The notes under the pieces are model-generated. The model had not been told where the DNA came from, did not search any database, and saw nothing but the letters and a program-made list of their open reading frames with translations. 64,000 nt of DNA, taken from assembly GCA_949751835.1 (NCBI GenBank), contig CATKHK010000126.1:40782-104781 (forward strand), written 5' to 3'. Source of the DNA: Blepharisma japonicum (Eukaryota; Ciliophora; Heterotrichea; Heterotrichida; Blepharismidae). The translations under genes were made by a program, and so were the position numbers. Of the stretch, positions 39,096-51,828 are shown piece after piece. Numbering within the stretch: position 1 is the first letter of the stretch; every line of letters begins with the position of its first letter.

Positions 39096-42000
39096 TTAGT
39101 TTTGTGAATTTTTAACTTCAAAAAGTTGAATGCTAGATTTCATACTCTCCTCTTCAAAATGATCGGAATTCTTACTGATATAACTATATTTAAGCTGATT
39201 AGTCTTAATAATTCCTGCAGCCTCAGGGCTGATTGATAGTAACTGAAATCGAAAAAGTCCTACAATGTTTTTATCCTTTTCAGACTTCAATAGACAAGGT
39301 AGCTTTAATTTTTGATAAATAACTCCAGCTATTATCAATAATATTCATCCTATTACAAGCAATACCAAAGAAGCGAGTTTGTTAAGCATTGATAATGCGC
39401 AGCAGCACCAAGTAAGTAATGCAGAAGCTATAAGGATTATATATCACAATGAAGCTCTATCATAGTTTAATGGCTTTTGCATTATCGAGAGTATTAAATA
39501 AAATAATAATAATCCGATGCATAGTCCTAGAAAAGCGATTTTTGAAGCTGGCTTGATGACTGTGAATAGACAAATTAAAAGAAATTGTATGGTGCATTTC
39601 AAGGCAATATGAGAAGGCTGCTCTTGGAAGTGAAATGGTAGATCGTTTTTCCATGTAAATCTAAAGTGTATGCTTGTAGGCAAATATAATAAAATTGCTA
39701 GAGAAGAAGTAATGGCATATTTAGAATGCTCTCCTTGCCAACAAAATGTAGAGCAGTCGTAATCATTAAAAGTGTCTTTATAATTATCACCAATGCCCCT
39801 CAAGCATTGAAAAGTTTCAAATAAATACAAGTTGATAGGCAAAAATAGAATTTCTCCTATGACAGGCATAATATATAAATTAAGCTCTTTAATACTTAGC
39901 AGCAAAAAATTGTCTGATTTTTCCCCTATTTTTAGTATATTCCATAAAAACAGCAAAAATCAAAAAAATGCCAAAGCTTCATAAATTTGCACTTGGGTCC
40001 AAAACGTGATTAAGCCATTATTAAATATTTTTCTTATATCGAGCATTGTTAATTTCAAAGCATTTGATAAACCAGGCAAAAATTCGCTAAGATCTGAACC
40101 AACTTGAATATACTGTATAATTTCTATTAAAAATATTATGTAAGAAAAGATGTCAAGGAAATTTTCCTTTTGTATTATAATAAGTTGTGGGTATTTTTGT
40201 TTAAAAATGAGATTGTAAAACTTCATTGCAAAAAATGTTCCCATAATCATAGGAATAATTTCAATTATTATCAAAAGAAAATATCCATAGAGAAAGGATT
40301 GTATAAGAATATCTCTGAACGGGCATTCTTGGTCATCTCCTATTATACCACTTGGAATCTTACTATTACCATTTCAAGATATTCAATTTTTAATTTGAAG
40401 TACAATAAGTTGGCTTGGATCATAAAGTCCACTTAGATTCATTGTCCAGGTCGAGTTAACTTGTATTAAATTATAGATCCCTAAAATTGTACTAAGCCTG
40501 TCATTACCTTCTTGGCTAATTCTAACAATTCCAGAACAACCTGCAAAAGCAACTTTTCTGACTGAATCCTGGATAGTAGAGCTATTCAAATTAACTCCTC
40601 AATTCATTAATGCATCTATCGTATATAGTCCGAGATACGCTGCATCATAAAATAAGCACATATTATCATTTATATAATCATATTTAGATAAAATTTCCCT
40701 TTTTAAATCATACCCAATTTGATTTTGGAAAGACAAGAAGCTTATATAAATAAGTCCACTCATAATTTCTTGTCTTTTATTAAAAGATTTGCTTCCAATT
40801 AATTTTTTATCCAAATCAGAAACACTTATTACCCCATCACCTATAATTAAATAAATATCGCCTTTTCTCATTCCTAAATCATAAAATGCTTCAATTATAT
40901 AGAATATATCTGGCTGGTGTACTTCAATAACAACAAACCTTGTTTTTACATCAATTATTTCTCTTATTATTTTTGTGTCGCTTGAATTAAATCCTAATGG
41001 AACAGCCCTGTTTTTGTTTAAAATTTTTAACCCATATGAATCAGCTTGACTTATGAACTGATCGCTAAAATCTCTTCCTCATTGGGAATCTGAAAATAAT
41101 AAAGAGCATTTGGAAATTCCAAAAACACTTAAAGTAAAGGCTGCTGCTGATGCTGTGCGTGAGTTCGGATATGAAACTCTCGCATATTGTGGATAATATT
41201 CTGAACCGCTCATTATACTTGACGTTTCAATACCTAGAACTGGAGTCAGAATATTATTTTCTTTAAAATCTTTTACAGTTTCTAGAGTTGATTGAGTTTC
41301 TGTTGCAGAAATGTGAAAATATCCTAAATCTTCTACCCAATTACTAACTAATGTGCCATTCCAATCGGTAATATTTTTAACTTCTATTTCAAAATTTGAT
41401 AGCAATTTTTCCTCTCTTTTTATTTTATCAATTGCAAATCAAAATCCTAATTGATTTATTGTATTTAGTTCATCATTATTATAACTTGCTCCATTTATGC
41501 TTATCGGAATTTTAATTTTTTCAGAGTTTGGAGGATACAGTATTCCTCCAGGATATACAATAGGCGATAAAATGTTTACTCCTGCCCCATTTATAGTTCC
41601 AACAGCTTTTACTGTTCCATTTTGGACATTTCAAATAGTAAATCCCATAACATCAGGATTAATCATCTGGGATAAAAACTTATTTAATATATACCCTGAA
41701 TATGATCCTTGGGCTCTATTGGCTGATAATAAATTGTAGACATTTGTGGAGCCAAAATAGATAAGGTTATTAATGTAGTTAACAAAATTTGCACTGTGCC
41801 ATCATCCTATTTCTATTAGTATGGAGCCTTCTAAATAGGCACCTCAGGCTGCTTCTTGTATATAAATGTATATATATCCTTCTGTATTCATATCAGTCTC
41901 GACTAGAGCTTTCTGAATTAACTTCGAGATTTCTGCATTTGTTTTAAAAAAAAATCATTTAATTCCCAAAACTTTTAATTTTTTGGAAAATAATCAAAAA

Positions 42001-42533
42001 ATGTACTCATAAGTAGATGCTTGGGACATAATTAATTGATCAACTATTTCAATCCCTTCATCATTATGAAAATCTATTTCAGTGAATTCGCTGCTAATAA
42101 TAGCGATCACTCTTGAAATTTTATAATTTTTTGCTAGAGATAATGCTGCTTTTGCATATGCATCATAAGAATAATCTGAATAATAGACATAAGGCAATGG
42201 CTTTTCAGGAGCATAGCCTATAATACACTGAAGAAAGCCTAAGTTTCTAGCATAATTGTTTACTTGCGAGGACATACCTAGAGAAGATGACGCATCATAT
42301 ACAACTAAATTATCTGAATTTATAAAAATAGTGTCTAAATCAGATAAATCTGTTATCTTATACACCTTGATTTGAAACTGCAAACCCACTTTACAATCTG
42401 CATCATTTGGGTTTAGACAGCCTGAAACAGTCTTTAAATATTCAGTCAGAACAGGAGATGTGTACTTGCTGTATAAGATTGGGATAGTTAAGAATTGTCC
42501 TATTGCAAAGTTTAGTAGCATCCATAAAATCAT
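39096..42533 (-). CDS. Receptor D: intact double Venus-flytrap receptor, 1,145 aa
   Basis: A single frame runs from ATG 42533 to TAA 39098-39096 with TGA as Trp (about 13 TGA against about 10 TGG by hand count). A signal peptide (residues 1-13) is followed by ligand-binding domain 1 (about 15-325), a YPGG...PPNSEKIKIPI linker, and domain 2 (about 340-700) with ANF-receptor signatures: GIETSSIMSGSEYYPQYARVSYPNS, CSLLFSDSQWGRDFS, DIFYIIEAFYDLGM, CLFYDAAYLGLYTID and GCSGIVRISQEGNDRL. A conserved NLSGLYDPSQLIVLQ stretch leads to about nine helices (745-1075), with a Cys-rich loop (FQC...CSTFCWQGEH) after helix 4. The tail carries LFRFQL, EAAGI and MKSSIQLFE. It is inferred to be a plasma- or ciliary-membrane receptor. 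The ligand domains are well supported; the membrane part does not obviously match class C GPCRs. Confidence 0.88.
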
Positions 42534-43240
42534 TAAATTTATAATAAAAATTACTTATAAAATTGTAAGTAAAGATTTTTAATTAAATTTTGACAATAAT
42601 TATGCAGACTAGGCAAAATGCATTAATTGATAATATAACTTAAATGTGATGAGTTTTTCTTCTAACGATTTTAGAGAAGTAATAGTAAATGCTCATAAGA
42701 AACTTTGTTTGATCTATTTGATAGAAAATTCAAAAAAAATTTAATTGCCTGCTTATATAAATACAATATAAGGGAAAATACTCAAATATTAAGAGATGAT
42801 CTATATTTTTTTAAACGTAGAATTTTTTTTTATTTTATTTAGTTTAATTATCTCATTCTGAGCATATTTTTTTCGTTTGCAGGGGGAGTTATTTTTTTAA
42901 GAGAAATTTAAATATATCTTATGCAAAAATACCTTAATCTACTTTATATAAAAAATCGGAATATAAGCAAGTTATTTCTTTATTTGGCATTTGGATTTGG
43001 CAAAAAGGCAAAATGAGTGCTATCGAAAATAGCGCTATTTAAGCTATAGAAAAGATATCATCAAAGGATTTTCAATCATAAAGCTATTTTAACTAATTAG
43101 TTTAGTGAATATAATATTATAAGACTAATTATATATGAAAAGTTTATTCACTTTTTTAAATAATTTTTATTAATTTGGTTATGATGGTCTACAATTTATA
43201 TCGTTATATTAATTTTCATATTCCCGAAAATTATTTTTTT
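42534..43240. other. Intergenic between receptors D and E
   Basis: 707 AT-rich bp. The right part (42850-43090) is the duplicated counterpart of the sequence downstream of D and still contains traces of the plus-strand relic. The left 100 bp match the 5' flank of E. No gene or RNA is seen. Confidence 0.5.
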
Positions 43241-46200
43241 CTAATTCATAGCTTCAAAAAGTTGAATGCTAGATTTAATACTCACCTCTTCAATAAGATC
43301 GGAATTGCACCTATATTTAAGCTGATTAGTTTTATTAATTCCTGCAGCCTCAGGGCTGATTGATAATAGCTGAAATCGAAAAAGTCTGACAATACTTTTA
43401 TCCTTTTCAGACTCCAATAGGCAAGGTAGCTTTAATTTTTGATAAATAACTCCAACTATTATTAATAATACCCATCCTATTACCAGCAATACCAAAGAAG
43501 CGGGTTTGTTAAGCATTGATAATACGCAGCAACACCAAGTAAGTAAAACAGATGCTATAAGTATTATATATCATAATGAAGCTCTATCATAGTTTAATGG
43601 CTTTTGCATTATCGAGAGTATTAAATAAAGAAATAATAATCCGATGCATAGTCCCTGAAAAGTGATTTTTGAAGCTGGCTTGATGACTGTGTATAGAAAA
43701 ATTAAAAGAAATTGTAAGGCACATTTTAAGGCAATATGAAATGACTGCTCTTGGAAGTGAAATGATAAATCGTTTTTCCATGTAAATCTAAAGTGTATGC
43801 TTGTAGGCAAATATAATAAAATTGCTAGAGAAGAAGTAATGGCATATTTAATATGCTCTCCTTGCCAACAAAATGTAGAGCAGTCGTAATCATTAAAAGT
43901 GTCTTTATAATTATCACCAATGCTGCTTGTACATTGAAAAGTTTTAAATAAACACAAGTTGATCGGTAAAAATAGAATTTCTCCTATGATAGGCATAATA
44001 TATAAATTGAACTCATTAATGTTTAGAAGCAAAAAATTGTTCGATTTTTCCCCTATTTTTAGCATTTTCCATAAAAATAACAAAAATCAAAAAAATGCCA
44101 AAGCTTCATAAATTTGTACTTGAGTCCAAAACGTGACTAAGCCACTATTAAAAATTTTCCTTATATCGAGCATTGCTAATTTTGAAGCATTTGACAGCTT
44201 GGGCAAAAAGTCGTTAAGATCTGGGCCAACTGGAATATACTGTAAAATTTCTATTAAAAAAATGATATAAGAAATTATATCAAGGAAATTTTCCTTTTGT
44301 ATTGTAATAAGTTGTGGGTATTTTTGTATAAAAATTAGATTGTAAAATTTCATTGCAAAAGACATTCCAATAACCATAGGAATAATTTCGATTATTATCA
44401 AAAGAAAATATCCATAGAGAAAAGATTGTATAAGAATATCCCTGAAGGGGCATTCTTGGTCATCACCTATTATACCACTTGGAATCCTACTATTGCCATT
44501 TCAAGATATTGATTGTTTAATTTGAAGGACAATAAGTTGGCTTGGATCATAAATTCCACATAGATTCATTGTCCAGGTTGAGTTAACTTCTATTAAGTTA
44601 TAAATCCCTAAAATTGTAGTAAGCCTATCATTACCTTCTTGACTAATTCTAACAATTCCAGAGCAACCTGTAAAAGCAATATTTCTGATTGAATAATGGA
44701 GAGTAGAGCTATTCACATTAACTCCTCAATTTATTAATGAATCTATCGTATATAGTCCGAGATAGGCCGCATCATAAAATAAGCACATATTATCATTTAT
44801 ATAATCATATTTAGATAAAATTTCCTTTTTTAAATCATGTCCAATTTGATTTTGGTAAGTCAAGAAGCTTATATAAATAAGTCCACTCATAATTTCTTTT
44901 CTTTTACTAAAAGACTTGCTTCCAATTAATTTTTCATCCAAATCAGAAACGCTTATCATTCCATCACCTGTAATTAAATAAATATCGCCTTTTCTCATTC
45001 CTAAATCATAAAATGCTTCAATTATATAGAATATATCTGGCTGATGTACTTCAATAACAATAAACCTTGTTTTTATATCAATTATTTCTCTTATTATTTT
45101 TGTGTCGCTTAAATTAAATCCTAATGGAACCGCCCTGTTTTTGTTTAAAATTTTTATTCCATGTGAGTCAGCCTGATTTATGAACTGATCGCTAAAATCC
45201 TTTCCTCATTGAGAATCTGAAAATAATAAAGAACATTTCGAAATTCCATAAACACTTAAAATAAAGGCTGCTGCTGATGCTGTGCGAGAGTTTGGGTAAG
45301 AAACCCTCACGTATTGTGGATAATATTTAGAATCATTCATTATAGTCGACGTTTCAACACCTAGAACTGGAGTCGGAATATTATTTTCTTCAAAATCTTT
45401 TACAGTTTCTAGAACTGATTGGGTTTCTGTTGCAGAAATATGAAAATATCCTAAATTTTCTACCCAATTATTAGTTAAATTGTAATTCCAATCAGTAATA
45501 TTTTTAACTTCTATTTCAAAATTTGATAGTAATTTTTCCTCTCTTTTTATTTTTTCAATTGCAAATCAAAATCCTATTTGATTTATCGTATTTAGTCCAT
45601 CATTATTATAACTTGTTCCATTTATGCTTATCGGAATTTTAATTTTTTCAGAATTTGGAGAATACAATGTTCCTCCAGGAAATACAATGGACGATAAAAT
45701 TTTTATTCCTGCCCCATTGATAGTTCCAACAGCTTTTACTTTTCCATTTTGGACATTTCAAATAGTAAATCCACTAACATCAGGATTTAACACTTGAGCT
45801 AAAAGCTTATTTAATATATACCCTGAATATGATCCTTGAGCTCTATTAGTTGTTAATAAATTGTAGACATTTTTTGAACCATAATACACAAGGTTATCAA
45901 TATAGTTAATAAAATCAGTGCTGTGCCATCATTTTGCTTCTAGTAATATGGAGCCTTCTAAATAGGCACCTCAGGCTGCTTCTTGTATGTAAATGTATGT
46001 ATATCCTTCTGTATTCATATCAGTCTCAACTAAAGCTTTCTGAATTAACTTCGAGATTTCTGCATTTGTTTTAAAAAAAAATCATTTAATTCCCATAGTT
46101 TTTAATTTTTTTGAAAATAATCAAAAAATGTACTCATAACTAGATGCTTGGGACACAATTAATTGATCAACTATTTCAATCCCTTCATCATTATGAAAAT

Positions 46201-46660
46201 CTATTTCAGTGAACTCGCTACTAATAATAGCGATCGCTCTTGAAATTTTATAATTTTTCGCTATAGATAATGCTGCTTTCGCATATGCCCTGTAAGAATA
46301 TTCTGAATAATAGACATAAGATAATGGTTTTTCAGGAGTATAGCCTATAATACACTGTAGAAAGCCTAAGTTTCTAGCATACTTGGTCACTAGTGAAGAT
46401 ATACCTAGAGAAGAGGATGCATCATAAACAATAGCTATATCTGAATTTATAAAAATCGTGTCTAAATCAGATAAATCTGTTATCTTATAAGCCTTTATGT
46501 TAACTTCTAAGTCAACTTTACAATCTCCGTCATTTGTGTTTGGGCATCTTAAAACTGTCTTAAAATAATCAACCAGAAATGGAGAGGTATACTCGCTATA
46601 TATGATTGGGATAGTTAAAAATTGCCCTATAGTGAACCCAAGTAGTAGTCACACAATCAT
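43241..46660 (-). CDS. Receptor E: intact double Venus-flytrap receptor, 1,139 aa
   Basis: The frame starts at ATG 46660 (MIVWLLLGFTIGQ; the fourth codon is TGA, so the start is missed under the standard code) and ends at TAG 43243-43241. The translation is uninterrupted with TGA as Trp. Domain layout equals D: signal peptide, domain 1 with DYFKTVLRC and YSYRAYAKAALSIAKNY, domain 2 with EYYPQY-type motif (here KYYPQYVRVSYPNS) and GCSGIVRISQEG, about nine helices with CTSSIGDNYKDTF and CSTFCWQGEH in the loop, and a tail ending IKSSIQLFEAMN. It is the tandem sister of D. Ligand-contacting positions in domain 2 differ less than loops, consistent with purifying selection, although I cannot measure rates here. 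Confidence 0.88.
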
Positions 46661-47144
46661 AAATTTATAATAAAAAAATAAAATAAACAGTTTTATGAAA
46701 TTTTATCTAAAGATTTTAAACAAATTTTGATTTTAAATCATAAAAATAAACAAAAGTGCATTAAATTGCTATTATTGCTCAATTTTAAATTTATTTTCAA
46801 TAAGTTTTTAGAATAGCAACAATAAATGACTAAAAATAGCTTTCATATGAACTATATTATAAAAAGCTCTGAAAAAAATGTAATTCCAAATATAAATACA
46901 ATTTATGGAAATTACTTCAATATAGAGAGATGGCCTAGATTTTTAATTTTAAATCTCTTTATATTTATTTGATCGGACTGGTTCAGTCTCTTTATATGTA
47001 TCACTAATATGTCATAATTATAAACTAACAAGTTCTATAATCATAAATTAATTAAGCTCAAATTTGTGTTTCCAAAATATTAGAACTTTCGATAATTAGA
47101 TTATTTTGCAAAATTAAATCATGATGCTAAATTAAGTTAAAGAT
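46661..47144. other. Intergenic between receptors E and F
   Basis: 484 bp, strongly AT-rich, with no ORF or RNA gene visible. The 5' flank of E is partly alignable with that of D. A long stretch of A/T runs follows toward F. Confidence 0.5.
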
Positions 47145-50100
47145 TTATTTAATAGCTATACTATTTCCGCATCAGCTTGAGTTATCTTCACCTATTAATT
47201 CCACATTTTCATGGCTGATATCCAAAAACTGAATACTTGATTTTAAATTGTCTTCTTCTGACAAAATACCTCTTGGCGGTGTCGGAAGATTGTTCTTTAT
47301 ATGCTCAATTTGAGATAATTCATCCTTATAAATATATTTAACAGAAGAAGCCTTAGCAATTCCAGCAGCTTCAAGACTAATTGCTAGCAATTGAAACCTA
47401 AAGAGTTTAATAATATCTATGCCTTTTTCAGATTTCAATAGAGCAGGCAGCTTATATTTTTGATAAATTGCTCCAATCATTGCTAATAGTATTCAGCCAA
47501 TAATAAGCATAGATAATCCTACTAATTCATTCAATTTTGCTAGCCCTATGCAGCATCACAGCCAAAGGCTGCAAGTAATAAGAATTATGTATCACAGGGA
47601 AGCCCGGCCATAAGTTAATGGTCTTTTTACTATTGACATTATTGCATAAAGCAATAGTAAACCAATACATGATCCTAAAAAAATATTTTCAGAAGCTGGA
47701 TTTAATATTGTGACGAGAGCAACCAAAGATATTTGTACCATACTCTTTAAAAAGCAATGAAAAGGTTGCTCTTGAAAATGGAATGGCAGTTCATTTTTTC
47801 ATGTAAATCTAAAATATACACTTGTAGGTATGTACACAATAATGGCTAATAAAGAAATAATTGAATAATTTATATGTTCTCCTTGCCAACAAAATGTCGA
47901 GCAGTCTTGATTATTGAAACTGTCTTTAAAGCTATCTCCAATGCTGCTGGTGCATTGGAAAGTCTCAAATAAATACAAGTTGGCAGGTAAAAATAAAACT
48001 TCGCCAATAATAGGCAAAAAATAGATGTTGAGCTCATTTATAGTCATTAAAATAAAATTATCCGAATTTTTCCCTAGTTTTAATATTTTCCAAATAAATA
48101 ATAAAATTCATATAAAAGCTAAAGTTTCATAAAACTCCACAAGATTTCAAAATGTTATTGATCCTTTTTTAAAGAACCCTCTTATATCAAGTGTTGTAAA
48201 CCTAGTAACATTATATCACTTAGGAAAAATGCTTTGAAAATCAGGCCCAACTTGCATATATTGTAAGCATTCAATCAAAATGATTAAATAAGAAATAATA
48301 TCAAGGATATTTTCTTTTTGTACTGTAATTAGAATTGAATATTTTTTCAAAAAAATAATATTGTAAAATTTAATTGCGAATGCTGTTCCAATTATTATAG
48401 GGATGATTTCTATAATTATCAATATAAAGTATCCTGAAAGAAATGATTGAACTAAAATATCTCTAAATGGGCATTCCTGGTCGTCACCTATTATATCGCT
48501 TGGAACATCACCCTTTTCATTTCATGAAATTGAATGCTTGATTTGAAGCACAATAAGTTGGCTTGGATCATAAGTCCCACAAAGATTCATTATTCAGGTT
48601 GAATTGACTTGAATTAAGTTATAAATCCCCAAAATAACTGTAAGCTTATCGTTTCCATCTTGACTAAGCCTAACTACTCCTGAGCACCCTGTAAATGCAA
48701 CTTCCCTAACTGATTTTTGAATTGCAGTGCTATCCAAATTGACGCCTCAATTTATTAGTGTATCAATTGTATAAATTCCTAGATACACTGCATCATAAAA
48801 TAAGCACATATAATCATATACGAAACCATACTCTGATTTAATTTTATTTTTCAGTTCAAATCCTACTTGATTTTCGAATGCCAAGAAGCTCACATAGATA
48901 AGCCCACTCATAATTTCTTTTCTTTTTACGTAAGCTTTGCTTCCAATTAATTTTTCATCTAAATCAGATACACTTATCATTCCATCACCAACTACCAAAT
49001 AAATATCACCTTCTCTCATTCCTAAATCATAAAAAGCTTCAATTACATACAAAATATCAGGCCATTCAACTTCCAAAACAACATATCTGCTTTTGAGCTC
49101 AATAATTTCCTTTATGACTTTTTTATCACTACCTTTAAATCCTATTGGAATTATCCTGTTTTTATTTAAAATTTCTATTCCATAATAATCAGTCTGGTTT
49201 TTGAATTCTTTACCAAAATCTTCGCCTCATTGGGAATCTGAATACAATAAAGTGCATCTAGAAATTCTGAAAACACTTAAAATAAGGGCAGCTGCTGATG
49301 CTGTGCGCGAATTTGGATATGAAACTCTTGCATATTGAGGATAATATTCAGAGTTACTCATTATGGTCGATGTCTGTACCCCTATAATTGAAGTCGAAAT
49401 ATTATTTTCTTTAAAAATTTTTATTGTTTCAAAAGCTGCCGAGGTCTCTATCCTAGGAATATGAAAGCATCCTAAATCATTAAAATTGTCTGAAAAGCAG
49501 TTATAAGTTGAATTGTCATCAATAAAGCTACAATCAGTTATATTATTTACTACAATATCAAAATTTTGCAATAGCTTCCCTTCTGCTTTAATTTCATCGA
49601 TAGCCAAAGTAATTCCTAATTGATTTATCGAATTAATTTCATTATCTTTATAGGTAACTCCGCTAATACTTATAGGCAATTCAATTTTGTTGTTATTAGG
49701 TGCGTCATAAATTTCCCCAGGAAACAATATAGGTGACGCAATTTGGACCCCTTTTTGATTTATAATTCCGACTGATTTAATAGTTCCATTTTGAATATTT
49801 CAAATAGTGTATCCTAATGTTGCAGGGTTGCTAAATGCTTTTATAAGGTTACCGACTATCCATCCTGAGTAAGATCCTTGGTTTTTATTATTTGTTATTG
49901 TGCCATAAATCACCACAGACCCAAAATGCATAATGTTATCGACATAATTAAATATATCAGTGCTGTGAAATCATTTTGATTCTAATAATATCGATCCTTC
50001 TAAATGAGCTCCTCATGCAGCTTCTTGTATATACACATATGTAAAACCTTTTTTATTCATATCAGCTTCTATTAAGGCTTGCTGAATTAATAAAGAAATC

Positions 50101-50708
50101 GGTTTGTTTGTTTTAAAGAAAAATCATTTGACACCTAATGGTTTTATTTTTTTGGATATTAGCCAAAAAATGTAGTCGAAAGTCGCTGTTTGAGGTAGAA
50201 TAAACTGTCCGACTATTTCAATACCCTTATTGTTGTTGAAGCTCATTTCAGCAAATTCGCTACTAATAAGGGCTATAGCTTTTCGTATATTATATGATTT
50301 AGCTATGTTTAATGCTGCATTTGCATACTCACTTAGCTGATAATCGGAATAAAAAACATGCTCCAGAGTTATTCGTAAAGGGTAACCAATAATGATTTGG
50401 AGGAATCCTAAGCTTCTTGCATATGTATTTATTAATGATGATATTCCTAATGATGAAACAGCATCATAAATAAGGAGAAATTCTGAGTTTTCAAATATTT
50501 TTTCAATGTCTGACAAATCAGTAATTTCGTATAGATTGAACCGAAAAGGTAAGTTTAATTTACAGCCAGCCTTATTTTCAGGTGAACATTCTAAGGTGTT
50601 CTTGAAATATTTAACAAGCAAAGGAGAAGTATTCTTGCTATATATAATCGGCACTATGATAAATTGACCTATTGCAATTCTAAGAAGAATGCAAATTTTT
50701 ATCAGCAT
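47145..50708 (-). CDS. Receptor F: intact double Venus-flytrap receptor, 1,187 aa
   Basis: It starts at ATG 50708 (signal peptide MLIKICILLRIAIGQ). The frame passes a TGA at 47174-47172 and ends at TAA 47147-47145, so the last nine codons are seen only with TGA as Trp. Domain 1 (about 16-325) has the YARSLGFLQIIIGYP and LIQQALIEADMNKKGF motifs; domain 2 (about 335-700) has NITDC, YYPQYARVSYPNS, CLFYDAVYLGIYTID and GCSGVVRLSQDGNDKL. About nine helices follow with FQCTSSIGDSFKDSF...CSTFCWQGEH in the loop. The tail is longer than in D and E and includes KLFRFQLLAISLEAAGI and NLKSSIQFLD. It is intact, with no insertion at the sites used in B, C or H. Confidence 0.88.
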
Positions 50709-51828
50709 TAAATTAATAATTATTATAAGTTCTAGTAAACAGGTTTATGTGTTTAGGCGCTACCAATTTATATCCATAATCATTTATTCTAAGACACAGC
50801 ATTTAATTATTTTTGCTCTTTATAAGAAAATTAAAAAAAATAGCTGAAATGCTTATGCATAAATTTTCTAAAAATAGCCAGCTTTATGGTTAAAATAATA
50901 AAAAATTATTTTTGAACTATTAAATCAATTTATTTAATAGACCATTACCGTAGCTTTGAGTGGGGTGTAAATATTACACTTTATTTTAGACAAGGTAAAT
51001 TATTTTTTGAATAAAAATATCCAAGTGGCGATTTTTAATTTTTTAAAAGCAGAGGTGAAAAATTGTTCTTTTGAGTATATAAATCATTTGGTATCATATC
51101 GGACATTCAGTAGTAGCTTTTTCAATCATAAGATATTATCAATTGGAAAAATTAGAACATGGTACTGGCTCAGGGCCTGAAGAAGTTGGCACATAGCTTA
51201 AAAAGATCATTCATAGAGTGGCCTAAATCTTGGTAAAATGATTGCTTTTAATGCATATTTCTTTAAAATAAAACAAATTAATCTGTTCATCTTGTTAACT
51301 AGTCACAGCTGAACTTAATGGATTCTCCTAATCTTTCAATTAACACTCCATCATTCTTGGATTTCAAGTGGCATTTTTATAACCAATTATGTTCTCTACA
51401 AATGCAAATTGGGGTGATATGGAGCGATAAAAATAACCCTCATAAAAAGGAATCTGTATAAATTTAGATTTTCAGATCTCTTAGTGCATGATGTGCAGGA
51501 ATTATTGCTTGAAGATCAATTAAAGGATCAAACAGCAGGCACACATTTAACAGTTCCGTACAGATCCTGTGCAAATGGTCAAAACATTGAATTAGCTCAT
51601 TCTAAAATATCGAACCTAACCATATCATCTTGCATTAATCTTGTGCAAGCGTTCTGCAATAGCGCATGCTTTATTACACCTTTCTACTAATGCATAATGC
51701 AACATCTTGCACTAGCGGATTGTGATGCGGTGCGTCCTGTGATAGCACATGCTTTATAACTCTAGACATCAATAAGAAGGTTATTAATAAGCAAATTTAA
51801 ATATAATACCTGCATAAAACTATAGAAA
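50709..51828. other. Intergenic between receptors F and G
   Basis: 1,120 bp. The region nearest F is AT-rich. Around 51450-51760 the composition is less AT-rich and includes two imperfect copies of a roughly 55-bp sequence (see separate entry). A 68-codon plus-strand ORF at 51484-51690 overlaps these repeats and looks like chance. No supported gene or RNA is seen. Confidence 0.5.
51624..51762. repeat. Imperfect direct repeat of about 55 bp
   Basis: Both copies begin with an ATCTTGCA stretch and end with AGC(G/A)CATGCTTTAT; they lie about 80 bp apart, at about 51624-51678 and 51703-51760. The middle parts align only loosely. Function unknown. Confidence 0.4.

Larger units (their letters stand above)
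38860..46700. repeat. Tandem segmental duplication of about 4.13 kb (receptors D and E)
   Basis: D and E are close paralogues with offset 4127 (starts) to 4145 (stops). The 3' flanks also match: 38880-39040 and 42850-43090 share a GCTATCGAAAAT block and the following 60 bp. That block abuts the end of the plus-strand relic, so the duplicated unit included a piece of it. The 5' flanks remain alignable over about 100 bp. This pair is older than B/C. Confidence 0.7.

Noticed and set aside
39096-42533. Canonical class C GPCR (GABA-B or mGluR type)
   Set aside because: The ligand domains fit, but I count about nine helices and do not see the familiar 7TM_3 motifs; a second flytrap domain is also present. 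I keep only a general receptor call.
51484-51690. 68-codon plus-strand ORF between F and G
   Set aside because: It overlaps imperfect DNA repeats and has no conserved feature.
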